DNA from: Adiantum capillus-veneris
Lineage: Eukaryota > Streptophyta > Polypodiopsida > Polypodiales > Pteridaceae
Length of the DNA stretch: 64,000 bases
Direction of reading: 5' to 3'
Assembly: GCA_014529385.2 (NCBI GenBank)
Contig: CM043960.1
Span: forward strand, 31,109,396 to 31,173,395
The notes under the pieces are model-generated. The model was not told the origin of the DNA. It did no database searches and saw only the letters and a program-made list of their open reading frames with translations. Shown in pieces: positions 46,542 to 57,645 of the stretch (the stretch's first letter is position 1; each line of letters begins with the position of its first letter). The translations under genes and the position numbers were made by a program.

Positions 46542-48680
46542 TGGTATCAAACTCCTGAGCAATTACAACTAAACGCGGTTTATGACTATAAGGACACTAG
46601 TCCTATGGGCAAGGCCATCGGCACAGTCGAACAGTGTGTACACTAGGGGGAGATAATGCATTGCTCAAGAATATCACCATTCCTAAATTTCACAGTGAAG
46701 ACCGTGATCGCAACAAGGATGCGGTCAATATATTCTTACACAAATGGAGTGATATTCATAGGTTGAGACACACCCCGGATATAAAGACAGTTGTGGAAAC
46801 AAGTTTATCTCTTAAAGGCAAGGCCTATAAGTGGTGGACATACAATAGATTCTCGTCCTCCATCTTGGGCTTCGTTTTAAGCTTCTTTCTCCAAAGAGTT
46901 TTTGGACTCCAATGAAGAGGATAAGAATTGGTTAGCATGTGATGGCGCATGTCGCATGTCTGGGCTCTCTCTCACTCAGTACCTTTCCAAGTATCGAGAA
47001 ATCATATTAAAACTGGAAGGTCTAGATGAATTCCAAAAGATACGGGGTTTTAATAGGGGTCTTGGCAAAGACTATCTCCTTCATGTCAAGACCCAACATC
47101 CAAAACTTTGAAAGAAGCCATCAATCATGCCCAAAAATATGATGATGACCAAGAGAGGATGGAAAATGTTCCCTACTCTAAGAATACTTTTTCTAAGAGC
47201 AATGTGGCTAAGATCCAATGGAGAGATAGATCTCCCACACGTTCTGAGAGGAATAAGAGACAATCTACCTCTCCACGTCCACAAGAGACTAAGAAGCCTA
47301 AGAAATCACGAGATACTCCACGTGGCTGGGTCTCTCAGCACTACTGATTTTGAGCGTGCAAAGAAACTCAATTTGTGTTTTAGATGTCTTTTAGACCAAC
47401 ATAACAAGAAGGATTGTCCTCTTTTGCAAGGCAAAGAAAAGGCCATGCACACGGTGCAATGCCTCACATTAGATTCATCTCCTAAATATTATGTTGTAGA
47501 GGTTCTTCATATGGAAGAAAAACACAAGTGTGTCTGTCTGCTTCAATGTGGCATCCCACCTTTGGCCCCCATGAGTTGATTCGCATGCATAACACTATTC
47601 ACGGACAACGTGTTTGTATTTTGGTGGATGATGGTGCAACTCATAACTTCCTGAACTATAAGCTAGTCAAGAAATTGAAGCTTACACAGACTCCCTGCTC
47701 CCACAAGTATGTGGTAGAACAGATGTCTGGAAATGATAAAAAAAAGTATGGGACACGGTAGTTCAAGGGGTTGAGCTTATTGTTCAAGATCATACAATGA
47801 CCCTTGACTTTCAAGTTATGAACATGGACCATGTTGATGGAGTTTTAGGACAGGAGTGGCTGCATGGTTTAGTAAATACATGGCATACTAGTTATGAACA
47901 CAACTCCTTATCCTTTGTGGCCAATGGTAAACATGTGCTTATGCTTGGTGAGAAAAATATACCATCTGCACCTTTTACATGTACAGCCGAGCTTTCTATT
48001 TTACAGAAAGTATATTTAATAGATGAAGTTTTTTTGTGTTACTGCTTGTCTCCAAGTCTTGTGAATTCTCAAGAGCAAAGTGCTGTGAATTCTAGTTATG
48101 GTGTGCAAATTGCAATGATATTTAATGATAAGCAAAGTGTTAACAATTCTAAAAAGAAAAGTTCTCTCAATTTTGATTCTATTGAGCAACGCGTAACTGT
48201 TGTAAAACAAACATTATAGGAATTACAAGATTCTCCATCCCAACATAACTCTAGTTTACTTTCTCCTTTTGCATGGAAAAAGCTGACTCACTTATTCATG
48301 GAGTATAGTGATGTATTCTCAAGTGATTTACCATCGGGTTTACCCCCTACACGTGATGTGCAGCATGGCATAGTTTTCCTACCGGGCACTAAACCGGTGA
48401 GTAAACCACCGCATCGTGTGAGTGCTAGTGAGACCAAGGAGGTTGAGAATCAGTTGGCTGACTACCTCGCCCGTGGTTTCATTAGACCTAGCACTTCGCC
48501 TTGGACATCATCAATTCTATTGGTAAAAAAGAAAAAAAGTTCTATACGCATGTGCGTATATTATCGCTGATTAAACACCATAATCATCAAGAACAAGTAT
48601 CCTCTACCTCGAGTGGATGAGTTGTTTGATCAACTCCATGGGGCAAGATACTATACAAAGATAGATCTTCGTTCGGTATA
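46542..48680 (+). pseudogene. Ty3/gypsy fragment (Gypsy-3): gag, protease, start of reverse transcriptase
   Basis: Plus-strand, several frames. TGGTATCAAACTCC at 46542 looks like a weak tRNA-iMet primer site. Gag pieces: NITIPKFHSEDRDRNKDAVN and KGKAYKWWTYNRF (46634-46850), then SLTQYLSKYREIILKLEGLD (46902-47111), and a CFRCLLDQHNKKDCPLL zinc knuckle near 47380. The protease reads ILVDDGATHNFLNYKLV (about 47620). Reverse transcriptase begins at 48298 ([26 protein letters not shown]) and stops in KIDLRS at 48680, where a CACTA terminus starts. The missing remainder is not found in the window. Confidence 0.87.
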
Positions 48681-48870
48681 CACTATGGGAGAATGTTGTT
48701 GTTACCGCACAACATTACCGCATAAGAGGAGAGAGAGAGCTTCAAGAAAGAGAGAGATTCTATGGTGCAGACCCGCCGACGCGTTTCTCGAATTTTCCAC
48801 GAGCATTACTGCATTTATTACCGCAATAATAACCGCCCAGATTACCGCAACAGGAAAAGAGAATCCACGT
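48681..48870. repeat. CACTA-E terminus with TTACCGC subterminal repeats
   Basis: CACTATGGGAGAATG, then GTTACCGC, ATTACCGC, ATTACCGC, ATAACCGC and ATTACCGC spread over about 180 bp. Confidence 0.85.
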
Positions 48871-48938
48871 GGCCCATTCCTCTCCCACTTTTCCCTTTCT
48901 ATAAATCCTATTCTATTTTGTTACTTTTCAGAAATTGG

Positions 48939-49384
48939 TACCCCCTTTTTGCATGGAGTGTAAGAAATCCCATTCTCATTGGGATTTTTAGTACCTCTCT
49001 TCTCTTTGCTTTCCTCATCTATTGGTATGATTCTCCTACTCTACTCATTTGTACTCCATGAGATTCTATATCAAAAAATATTTTGTTTTCACCTCAAAAT
49101 CTTATGTCAACTATGCATTCATATGGAAATGGCAAGCGAACGATGATCAAAATTGTAGTGTCACCCCCTTTTTGCAGGGAGTGTAAGAAACCCCATTCTC
49201 ATTGGGATTTTTAGTACCTCTCTTCTCTTTGCTTGCCTCATATATTGGTATGATTCTCCTACTCTACTCATTTGTACTCCATGAGATTCTATAAACAAAA
49301 ATATTTTGTTTCCACCTCAAAATCTTATATCAACTATGCATTCATATGGAAATGGCAAGCGAACGATGATCAAAATTGTATTGT
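48939..49384. repeat. Direct duplication of ~220 bp
   Basis: 48939-49160 and 49162-49384 are near-identical (ACCCCCTTTTTGCA...GATCAAAATTGTA). Each has an AATCCCA/TGGGATT inverted repeat. No gene. Confidence 0.92.
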
Positions 49385-49489
49385 CTTGCGTTCATAAACA
49401 AATAGCCCTTTTGTACAGCATAAGTAGAGAAAGAAGTCAAAATCCAAAAGATATTTATTAATTTTCATCCTCCAAGAGATCTCTACAAG

Positions 49490-50221
49490 TGCTTACATCC
49501 ATGTCTAACCCCATGGTAGCTAAATCAACAAATAAATCTATTGACTCATCCTCTACAGCCTCTCCTATTCAATCATCAGCATCCTCTCCATCCTCGTCCT
49601 CCTCCTCACTATGGTGGGTTATTGGGAATGATTGGTTCTCCTCGACCTCAACTGCATCATCGTCATTGGCGTCTTCTTGAGATGGTATGGTGGGATCTGC
49701 CAAAGTCTCTATGTTCGTATCTGCAAAGATAGATCTTCTCTGTGGTGTGACTGGAATAACATACCATAGTCGTCTTCAATACATACAAGGCACATAAAAC
49801 ACTTGTAGTTCATAGCGCAAACAACAACAGAATATTAATGTAGTTTTGTATGTATCATATAATGTTTTAGTGAGTTTCACATGGACTTTACCTGCTCACA
49901 ACTACTAGGTTGCACCAAGTTGTCGGTCTTCCCGCGATGAAATTGCCCGGAGTCTACCATATAGAGTCCATTCTCATGTCTCTTAACATCACCCGCAAAC
50001 CATCATCAGTCAAAGAGATATTTGTGAAATGTTCTAAAATCCACTTTGATTATCCTCTCTATTGTTCCACATTCCCTCACCTCTTGTGTTGTCATGTCAA
50101 AGCTGCCCATAACTCCACTATCGTGAGTGGTTCGACGCTCATCTATCTTGCGGGTTCGAAAATGACGTCCTTCGGACCACATAGAGTTGAATGTGAAGGC
50201 CTGCAAAAACCAATCAAGATA

Positions 50222-50255
<34 letters not shown>

Positions 50256-53152
50256 GACACACATACACACACACACACACTCGCACACACACACTAAACA
50301 CATTGAGTATATTACCCTTGGTAGACATCCTCGCGCGTACTCCCATTCTTTAGGGCTTATTTATTCTCCTTGTGCCTTGGCCTTGGTCATGGCATTGTGT
50401 ATCCACCCAACTGGAATTAGATCAGGGTATTTGGCAAGCTCTTTAGGAAAGGGAGGTGCTCGCCTACCGCCATGCGACCTCTTCCATGCTTCCCTCTCCT
50501 TTTCTCTCGTTGTACGCGCCTCCACGTACATATCCACCCATTTTCCCATGATGGGAGCATTGAGTAGACAATGGTTGTTGACTATGGCTTGAAATTCCCT
50601 ATCCAAAATCAAGAGAGAACCTTTTCCATGTGGAATGTTTGCGTGTTGTTTTGCATCCTCTTCCTCCGTCTTTAAACGAGGCAATGATGGGTCTATTGTG
50701 AAAAGATATTGAGAGACATACACAAAAGCCTCTTGTACAATCCAACCCTCTGCCATGCTTGCATGAAAACATGTACATGAAACTATTAGTGATTAAAGTA
50801 ACCAATAAAAAGCGTTGTGAATACAATCCAATCCTAATAAGGTTTAAGGCTTAAGATCAATGAATACCTCTGGTTGTGATCGTAGCCTTACAAAGTCTTT
50901 CAAGGTCTTTAGGAACCTCTCAAGAAAGAACATCCACCTGGAGTGAACCACACCACAAATGGCTATCTCCTCAGCAAGATGGAGCAATAGGTGAACTTGG
51001 CTAACAAGGATAGAACGTGGGAATTCATCCTCAATAGCACAAGTTGCTTCAATCGCTAGAAGTCGAGCTATTGGAATGGCTGAAACTTCTATTTCTTTGG
51101 AACTCACAAACTTGTAACCAAAAAACCCTTCATAATTTTCATAGTAAAGTTAGTCTTCAAAGTAAAGTTTAGGAGGGAGGATCAAATGTTCTATACCTGA
51201 AAACTTCTCCCACCTTAAATATTGCAGTCTTTACCTTCATGTCTGCAAATCCACTAATGCTAATTGGAAGCACAAACTATTGCACAAACAAAAAGACTTT
51301 TTAGTATCAAGAACCCTAAACCACATACACACACACTCACATATACACACACATACACACACACACACATTACTTGAAGAATCTTGTGCCAATCATGGGA
51401 TTTGAGCCCATACAGTTGTGTGCATCCTCCTTTCTTAGTTTTAGTGAAGGCACCCTTGAGCGAACACATATAACATGTTGGAGTACGGATGGATGCAATG
51501 ACTTGTTTCATCCGCTCTTGATCCACCCTTGATAGAATCCAAGGTGCCTTTGGAAGAACCATCTTCCCCCGAAGCCCCATGTGAGGTGTGGCCAAAGGAG
51601 GGAGCCTCCTTATTGCCCTCATGTCCTCTCTAGCCCCCAATGAATCTTTCTTGCCTACTATGTGATCCCATATAGCTTGCCCAACATTTTTGAACACATG
51701 CATTGGATCCAATAGGTGTTGGATTTTTAATGAAGCCCAATAGGGTAGTGATAAGAAAATAGAGTACCTAGACATACCCCTAGGTGGATCATTGGGAGGA
51801 GGCAATGTGTTGTGATGCTCATTCCAATGTCTTGCCCAATCGGCCATGGTCCAATCGAGTGGCTCCATCCCATTGCACGGTGGAGCATAAGATGGATGTG
51901 TGGGCGGCAAGAAGCGATGGTTATTGGGGTAGATCACCTTACCAAGTAGAGCGGGTCTCTCTGTCACGAGTGAGGGTCCACAAGTTGGGCATGCCCTATG
52001 TCCAGATGTCGATAGTACTACAAAAACAAAAGACATAACCGCATATAAGTGACCAATGCAAAGACATTAAAGAGCGTCACAAAGTATATATAAGCTTACC
52101 AGAAATCTCTCCAAGCCCGGGGTAATCATGCATGGTCCACATGAGAATGCACTTGATCATTGTGCGCCGATCACGAAGTGGTCTTGATACATCAAAAACA
52201 TCTATGTCGTTCCATAGCTCTTGAAGCTCTTCAATCAAAGGTGCTAAATATACATCCATGTTCTTCACCTTGTGTTTTCCTGGGACTAGAAGAGAGAGCA
52301 AAATGTTCCCCTTCTTGGTTGACTCCCATGGTGGAATGTTGTAGTTCACAACAACCACTGGCCAAGTACTCCATGAGGTAGACCGATGCCCAAATGGGTT
52401 TACCCCATCACTAGCCATACCAAGCCTCAAGTGACGAGGATCTTCTCTAAACTCCTGCCATGTCTGCTCAATGTCTTGCCATGTCGGTGAGTCAGCCGGC
52501 ACTCTCGTAACCCCATCGGTGGAGCGATTTGTCATATGCCATGTAAGAAGCTCACTTGTTCCTTTGGTGTTGAACATGTGCTTGATGCGGGGAATGAGGG
52601 GGAAATGATGAAGAACCTTGCAAGGTATTGTGGTTCCTTGCATTCCCTCTTTGTACCTTGATTCTCCACACTCGGGGCAAGCATCAAGCCCTGCATGTTC
52701 ATTGCGGAATAGCACGCAATCATTGACACATGCATGTATGCGATCATAGTCCATCCCAAGCCCTGTCACCACCTGTCGTGCCTTCCTTCAATTTTCTGGA
52801 AGATGATTGCCTTTGCCTATGACATAATTAAAGAACACTCGTTATTGCATATAACCACGAAAAAAACTCACAACTAAGACTTATTACACTTAAACGTACC
52901 TCAATAGTGCATCGACCCCTGCATTGCTCCATCCAAACATTGCTTGAATATTCAAGATCTCAAGAGACGCTCGTAATATGGAGTAGGCATCCCTCGTAAA
53001 GAGCGGTGTGTGCTGCCTCTAGCAATGAATCTTTGGTTTTTTGGGCGGCTTCTTCACATGCACACTCAGGCTCACACTCATTTGCCGCCTCACGTGCAAG
53101 AAGATCCTCAACCATATTGTGCAAATGATCTTCCTCCGCCTCCATGTGGGGC
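49490..53152 (-). pseudogene. CACTA-E tnp2 transposase (multi-exon)
   Basis: Minus-strand exons: 53152-52900 (HNMVEDLLAREAANECEPEC; a 2-bp deletion relative to 58200 shifts the frame near 52990), 52772-52080 (GLGMDYDRIHACVNDC, CPECGESRYKEG, NPFGHRSTSWSTWPVVVV, MDVYLAPLIEELQELW, ILMWTMHDYPGLGE), 52036-51375 (SGHRACPTCGPSL, HLLDPMHVFKNVGQAIWDH, GLKSHDWHKILQ), a short exon near 51270-51200 and 51107-50844 (DUF4218: SQVHLLLHLAEEIA, SRWMFFLERFLKTLKDF). Then 50756-50361 (MAEGWIVQEAFVYVSQYL) and about 50200-50006 (DUF4216: HDSGVMGS, CGTIERIIKVDF), with an acidic tail at 49680-49560. TAA near 50361 interrupts it. The N-terminal part of exon 1 is lost at 53155. Confidence 0.85.
50224..50296. repeat. 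GA and AC microsatellites in an E intron
   Basis: GA at 50224-50253, then CA-rich sequence to about 50295. Confidence 0.9.
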
Positions 53153-53155
53153 GGG

Positions 53156-53370
53156 CACTATGACATTCGGAGCACATTACCGCTTAGATAGACGCACAAA
53201 AACAAAGGAAAACTTGAAGGCAAAAAACCTCGGGAGCGGTAATGCTGGAGTCAATAAGCGCGGTAATGGTCCTTCAGCAATCATTGCGGTAATACCACTG
53301 GCTAAATTTCCGCAATTATATCCGCAGACTTTACCGCAATTATTATCGCGACGATTACCGCACTCGAAGT
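53156..53370. repeat. CACTA-F terminus and TTACCGC / GCGGTAAT repeats
   Basis: CACTATGACATTC, then at least eight TTACCGC or GCGGTAAT units in both orientations. Confidence 0.83.
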
Positions 53371-53388
53371 ATTTTTAATAAAAAGCAG

Positions 53389-53426
53389 ATGACCATTTGG
53401 ATGGTAGGACCCATCCAAATGGTCAT
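53389..53426. repeat. 16-bp perfect hairpin
   Basis: ATGACCATTTGGATGG and its exact reverse complement, separated by TAGGAC. Confidence 0.95.
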
Positions 53427-53461
53427 TTGTCTTTTTTTCCCTATACATTTAGTAAATTAAA

Positions 53462-53740
53462 AACAACAATTTCATTGCACCAAAACTTTGGACCAAAATC
53501 AAATGTTTAATTATATTGGAGAAACTGTTCAAAAACAACAATTTCATTGCACCAACCAAATTCAAATGTTTAATTATATTGGAGAAACTGATCATTACAA
53601 AATTGCCCAAATAGGCGATGCATGGCGGCTATACAACTGTGGCCAAAAGAACACTTGGGCCAAAATCAAGTGTTTAATTATATTGAATATTACAAAATTG
53701 TCCAAATAGGCGATACATGGGGGCTATGCAACTATGGCGA
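53462..53740. repeat. Imperfect tandem repeats around TGTTTAATTATATTG
   Basis: AACAACAATTTCATTGCACCA and CAAATGTTTAATTATATTGG recur two to three times, as does CCAAATAGGCGAT. 53741-54130 holds no recognised feature. Confidence 0.8.
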
Positions 53741-54139
53741 AAAGAAGACGCACGCGCGGGCCCAAAAAAACTTGGAGGATTGAGCTACTCGGATCCTGGG
53801 ACCTCCCGAGGGACTCCTTGACTCTGAAAAAGAAAAAAACAACAAAACCTTTAATTAATACAAATGGATACATAAAGCTTCATGCAATGATTTTTTAAAA
53901 AAAGTTCACACTTACAAGCTATAGTGTACGACATGCATTTCAAATTCTTCCCGATTGATTTTGTTGTTTTCATACAGCCAGCACCATGTCTGATATTCGG
54001 AGTGGCTCTCTCTGTATCTCTGGATCTCTCAGCTTGGACGGGTCATAGTAATATTTTGTTGTATATCAATTAAAAAATATCACAAACCTAACCTTATTAC
54101 CACAAATTAAATCAATTCAAATGAAAATCCGCACACTCA

Positions 54140-55256
54140 CAAATTTATCTTTCCATGCTGCTTTTCCGCCCGAGCCGTAATGCATGGGCGTTTACTGCAC
54201 CCTCGCCTCCACCTGCCGAGTGTGCGCCCTAGCACCTCTCGCTCTCTCGTCCTCCATCTCGCCCTGGGCTTTCTCCCACTCCTCGTCGTGAACATTTCCA
54301 GGGCGATAGTTGTGACCCTCAGATTCAAATGTTCGCTTTGCCGCCCTCCGCACACTGGACTTCTTATTTTTCAAGAAATTCTTGATGTATTCCTCGAGCC
54401 ACTGCCTGGAGAACTCTTCCACTTGCGGATTAGGGAACCGCATGAGAAATGTCGTGTGAATGTACGTCACGTCGGCTGGGTCCTCATCTTTGAAAGATTT
54501 AAAGCAATCTTGGTATGTCGAGTGGATCAGCTGGTTAAGGTGCCCTCAAAATTTCTTCCCCAAAGAGGAACCTAGATCCACCTCCCCCCCACGATGTATA
54601 TAATAGTAGTACCCACGAGCGTCCGGGGCGGGTGCATCGCGGTCCTCATCCTCATGTGGAGCTCCAAGGGGTGAGCGAGGAGGTCGGGGTGTAAGAGGCG
54701 GTGAATCTGTAGCACTGCCCCCTCCACCACCAAAGCAACACGAGCCACTACCTCGATGAGAGCATGAGCCACCACTACGAGAAGAGCGCTGGCCACCCGA
54801 ATAGCGCTGGCCCGAGCCCGAACCGCTGGGTGGTGTAGGCGACGGATAACTCGACGGTGCGGGCGTGGATCGTTGCGAATGCAAGGTGGAGGGAGCTACG
54901 GGTGACGACAAAGTCGAGGGTAAGATGGAGGGAGGCCCACTGGGAGGCACACTCTGCACGATCAGAGTGTCGGCGCCCGATGTCGCAAGCGGTGAGAGCC
55001 CATAGGCAGCCAACTGTGCTGGTGTGTACCGCCATCAAAGACTCTGCTGCGAGGATAGCCACTCTGCCTGGGCGCGGTATGTCCTCTCGAGGTTGCGCTC
55101 GTGTACTACATCTCAGAACAATTGAAAACCGAAGGTGGATTGTGACTGGTGGGAGGAAGACTGCGAGTAGTAAGCATCACAAGCGTCCTCGTAAGAGAGG
55201 CCCTCGGCAAGAAAGTCCTCTATGGATCGATAGCCAGGCGTGGAAGAGGATGCCAT
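54140..55256 (-). pseudogene. CACTA-F TnpA-like gene
   Basis: The probable start is ATG at 55256 (MASSSTPGYRSIEDFLAEGL), open for 47 codons to 55113. Another frame (55013-54546) is Ser/Pro/Gly-rich (SVPPSGPPSILPS, GSGSGQRYSGGQRSS) and continues to GYYYYIHRGGEVDL. A third (54470-54192) has FLMRFPNPQVEEFSRQWLEE, KKSSVRRAAKRTFESEGH and EEWEKAQGEMEDERA. A low-complexity N-terminus and a charged C-terminus fit CACTA TnpA proteins, but the family match is weaker than for the gene at 10172. Introns or frameshifts join the parts. Confidence 0.5.
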
Positions 55257-55299
55257 ATCCTACAATTTCAAAAAAAAAGGGACCCTGATTAACATTGGA

Positions 55300-55631
55300 T
55301 TCTAGTCAAAGTGAGATTCTTTATTGCATAGGATTCCTCCTTGCATAGGATTCCTCCCTGCATAAGATTCCTTTTATCTCCTATTTAAGAAATAGTTTAT
55401 GTGCTTATTTTTTTTGCATCCATTTAGATGAAAGTGTGTGTGCTTCTAATTAATCTATTGTGTGTGTGTGTTAGTGTGTGGCAAAGAAATTAATCTAGTG
55501 TGTGTGTGTTGGACCTTAATCTACTGTTGGGCTTCTCGGTGACCATTGGGGTCTCAATCAACTTCATCGCACACCCACATGGAGGTATGTTTTGGTATAT
55601 TGTTAATGTTAATGGAGGTATGTTTTTGTAT
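55300..55631. other. Spacer with GCATAGGATTCCTCC repeats and GT tracts
   Basis: Three GCATA(A/G)GATTCCT units at 55333-55371, GT tracts at 55430-55510. No gene. Confidence 0.7.
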
Positions 55632-57068
55632 ACTAATGCATGCCCAAGAACACACTAATGCAAGCGTTAGTGTGTGCTTGTAACGCATGTACACACTAAT
55701 GCTTCCATTAGTGTGTGCTTGTGGACTAATTAGTGTGTGAAAACACACCAATGCATGCACACACACCCTAATGCTTGAATTCTTGCATTAGTGTGTGCTT
55801 GTGCACTAATTAGTGTGTGAAAACACACCAATGCATGCACACACACCCTAAATGGATGCATTAGAATGTGTGTGCATGCATTGGTGTGTTTTCACACACT
55901 AATTAGTGCACAAGCACACACTAATGCAAGCACACACTAATGCTTGCATTAGTGTGTGCTTGGGCACAAATTAGTGTGTGATTGTGCACAATCACACACT
56001 AATGCAAGCATTAGTGTGTGTGATTGTGCCTAAATAGTGTGTGAACACACTAATTAGTGCACAAGCACACACTAACGCTTGCATTAGTGTGTGCTAGAGA
56101 GGTATGAACACTCCAACACTTGCATTAGTGTGTGCTTGGGCACAAATTAGTGTGTGGAAACACACTAATGCACAAATTAGTGTGTGTGTGTATAATGCAT
56201 GCATTGTGCACAAAATAGTGTGTGAAAACACACTAATTTGTGCACAATCACACACTAATGCAAGCATTAGTGTGTGTATAATGTATGCACACACTAATGC
56301 TTGCATTAGTGTGTGCTTGGACACAAATTAGTGTGTAGAAAGTAACTAATGCGTGTGTGTATAATGCATGCACACACTAATACGGGCATTATAGTGTAAA
56401 AACTAACTAGTGCGGCATTAGTGTGTAATTTGTGCACAAAATAAACCCTAAAAACTAACTAGTGCGGCATTAGTGTGTAATTTGTGCACAAAATAGTGTG
56501 TAAAAACTAACTAATGCATGCACACACTAATGCTTGCATTAGTGTGTGCTTGTGCATGCATTAGTGTGTTTACACACTAATTCATGCACAAGCACACCCT
56601 AACGCAAGCATTAGTGTGTGCTTGTAACGCATGCACGCATTAATGCGGGCATTAGTGTGTGATTGTGCACAAAATAGTGTGTTTTCACACACTATTTTGT
56701 GCACAATCACACATTAATGCCCGCATTAGTGTGTGTATAATGCATGCACGCACTAATGCGGGCATTAGTGTGTGTATAATGCATGGAGGCACTAATGCGG
56801 GCATTAGTGTGTGATTGTCCACAAAATAGTGTGTTTTCACACACTATTTTGTGCACAATCACACATTCATGCCCGCATTAGTGTGTGTATAATGCATGCA
56901 CGCACTAATGCGGGCATTAGTGTGTGAATGTGCACAAAATAGTGTGTTTTCACACACTATTTTGTGCACAATCACACATTAATGCAAGCATTAGTATGTG
57001 TATAATGCATGCCCGCATTAGTGTGTGTATAATGCATGCACACACTAATGCAAGCATTAGTGTGTGAT
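55632..57068. repeat. Palindromic ACACACTAATGC / GCATTAGTGTGT array
   Basis: About 1.4 kb built almost wholly from CACACACTAATGC and its reverse complement GCATTAGTGTGTG, joined by TTGTGCACAA and AATTAGTGTGTG segments. More than twenty units occur. It includes a perfect 64-bp inverted repeat (55782-55845 with 55867-55930) and a near-perfect 42-bp hairpin (56641-56682 with 56687-56728, loop TTTC), repeated in variant form near 56790-56880 and 56915-57000. It lies between a minus-strand TATA box and the TnpA-like ORF. Confidence 0.93.
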
Positions 57069-57073
57069 TGTGC

Positions 57074-57185
57074 ATAAAATTGTGTATATGTGTGTGCGTG
57101 TGTGTGCATGTGTGTGCATATTAGTGCATGTGTGTGTGTGTGTGTGCAATGTGTATGCATTGTGTGTGTGTGTGTGTGTGTGTGT
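57074..57185. repeat. GT microsatellite
   Basis: GT runs at about 57084-57113 and 57127-57185 at the right edge of the array, followed by purine-rich leader to 57360. Confidence 0.9.
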
Positions 57186-57389
57186 AGAGGAACGAGAAGA
57201 AAGAGAGAGAGTTTGAGCACTTACATTCGTGACCTCGGTCTCTTGGAAATGGTGGGGATGGAGATGAAGAGAGTAATAGAGGTCGGAGATGGAGATGGAG
57301 AGGGAGAAGCAGAGGGAGCTTGGAGATGGAGAGGGAAACAGACCCGCGCAGAAGAGGAGGTCGATTTTGAAATTTTGGCATTCAATTTC

Positions 57390-57421
57390 GCGGGGGCACG
57401 CAAGTGCCCCCTTTATATAAA
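57390..57421 (-). promoter_or_regulatory. Candidate core promoter of CACTA-F
   Basis: The minus strand reads TTTATATAAAGGGGGCAC. Just downstream, GGGGGCAC and GTGCCCCC form a hairpin. TTACCGC repeats lie upstream. It points toward the palindromic array and tnpA. Confidence 0.55.
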
Positions 57422-57437
57422 AAAAACTTCTTGAAAT

Positions 57438-57486
57438 ATTACCGCGGAGGTTACCGCCAGTATTACCGCAATTATTACCGCGAAAA
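57438..57486. repeat. TTACCGC subterminal repeats, right side of F
   Basis: ATTACCGCG, TTACCGCC, ATTACCGCA and ATTACCGCG within 50 bp. Confidence 0.85.
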
Positions 57487-57645
57487 TCTATGACAGGACA
57501 TTAAGGTTACGCCGACTGACTGCATGACCTGTTGTACCCACTACCCTCTATCTTTAATGAGTGTCAGTCATGTCAGTACAAACATTCTTGATTTTTCATA
57601 TTCTTATTTAATTTTTTCTTATTTAGTGTGTGGTCGTGTGTGCAG

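Larger units (their letters stand above)
48681..53155 (-). mobile_element. CACTA element E (second family)
   Basis: The terminus CACTATGGGAGAA with subterminal TTACCGC repeats is inserted in Gypsy-3. It contains a tnp2 gene on the minus strand, cut at 53155 by the terminus of another CACTA. No right terminus is present. Confidence 0.8.
53156..57487 (-). mobile_element. CACTA element F, inserted in E exon 1; right end not resolved
   Basis: CACTATGACATTC with TTACCGC subterminal repeats starts exactly where E's tnp2 reading stops. A TnpA-like gene, a palindromic array, a minus-strand TATA box and further TTACCGC repeats (57438-57486) follow. No inverted CACTA terminus was found at the right, so the boundary is approximate. 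Confidence 0.6.

Noticed and set aside
55632-57068. CRISPR-like repeat array
   Set aside because: Repeats are palindromic, irregularly spaced and without unique spacers; the context is a plant transposon.
57488-57520. CTATGACAGGACATT as the right terminus of CACTA-F
   Set aside because: It is in direct, not inverted, orientation relative to CACTATGACATTC and lacks the CA, so it cannot serve as the inverted end.
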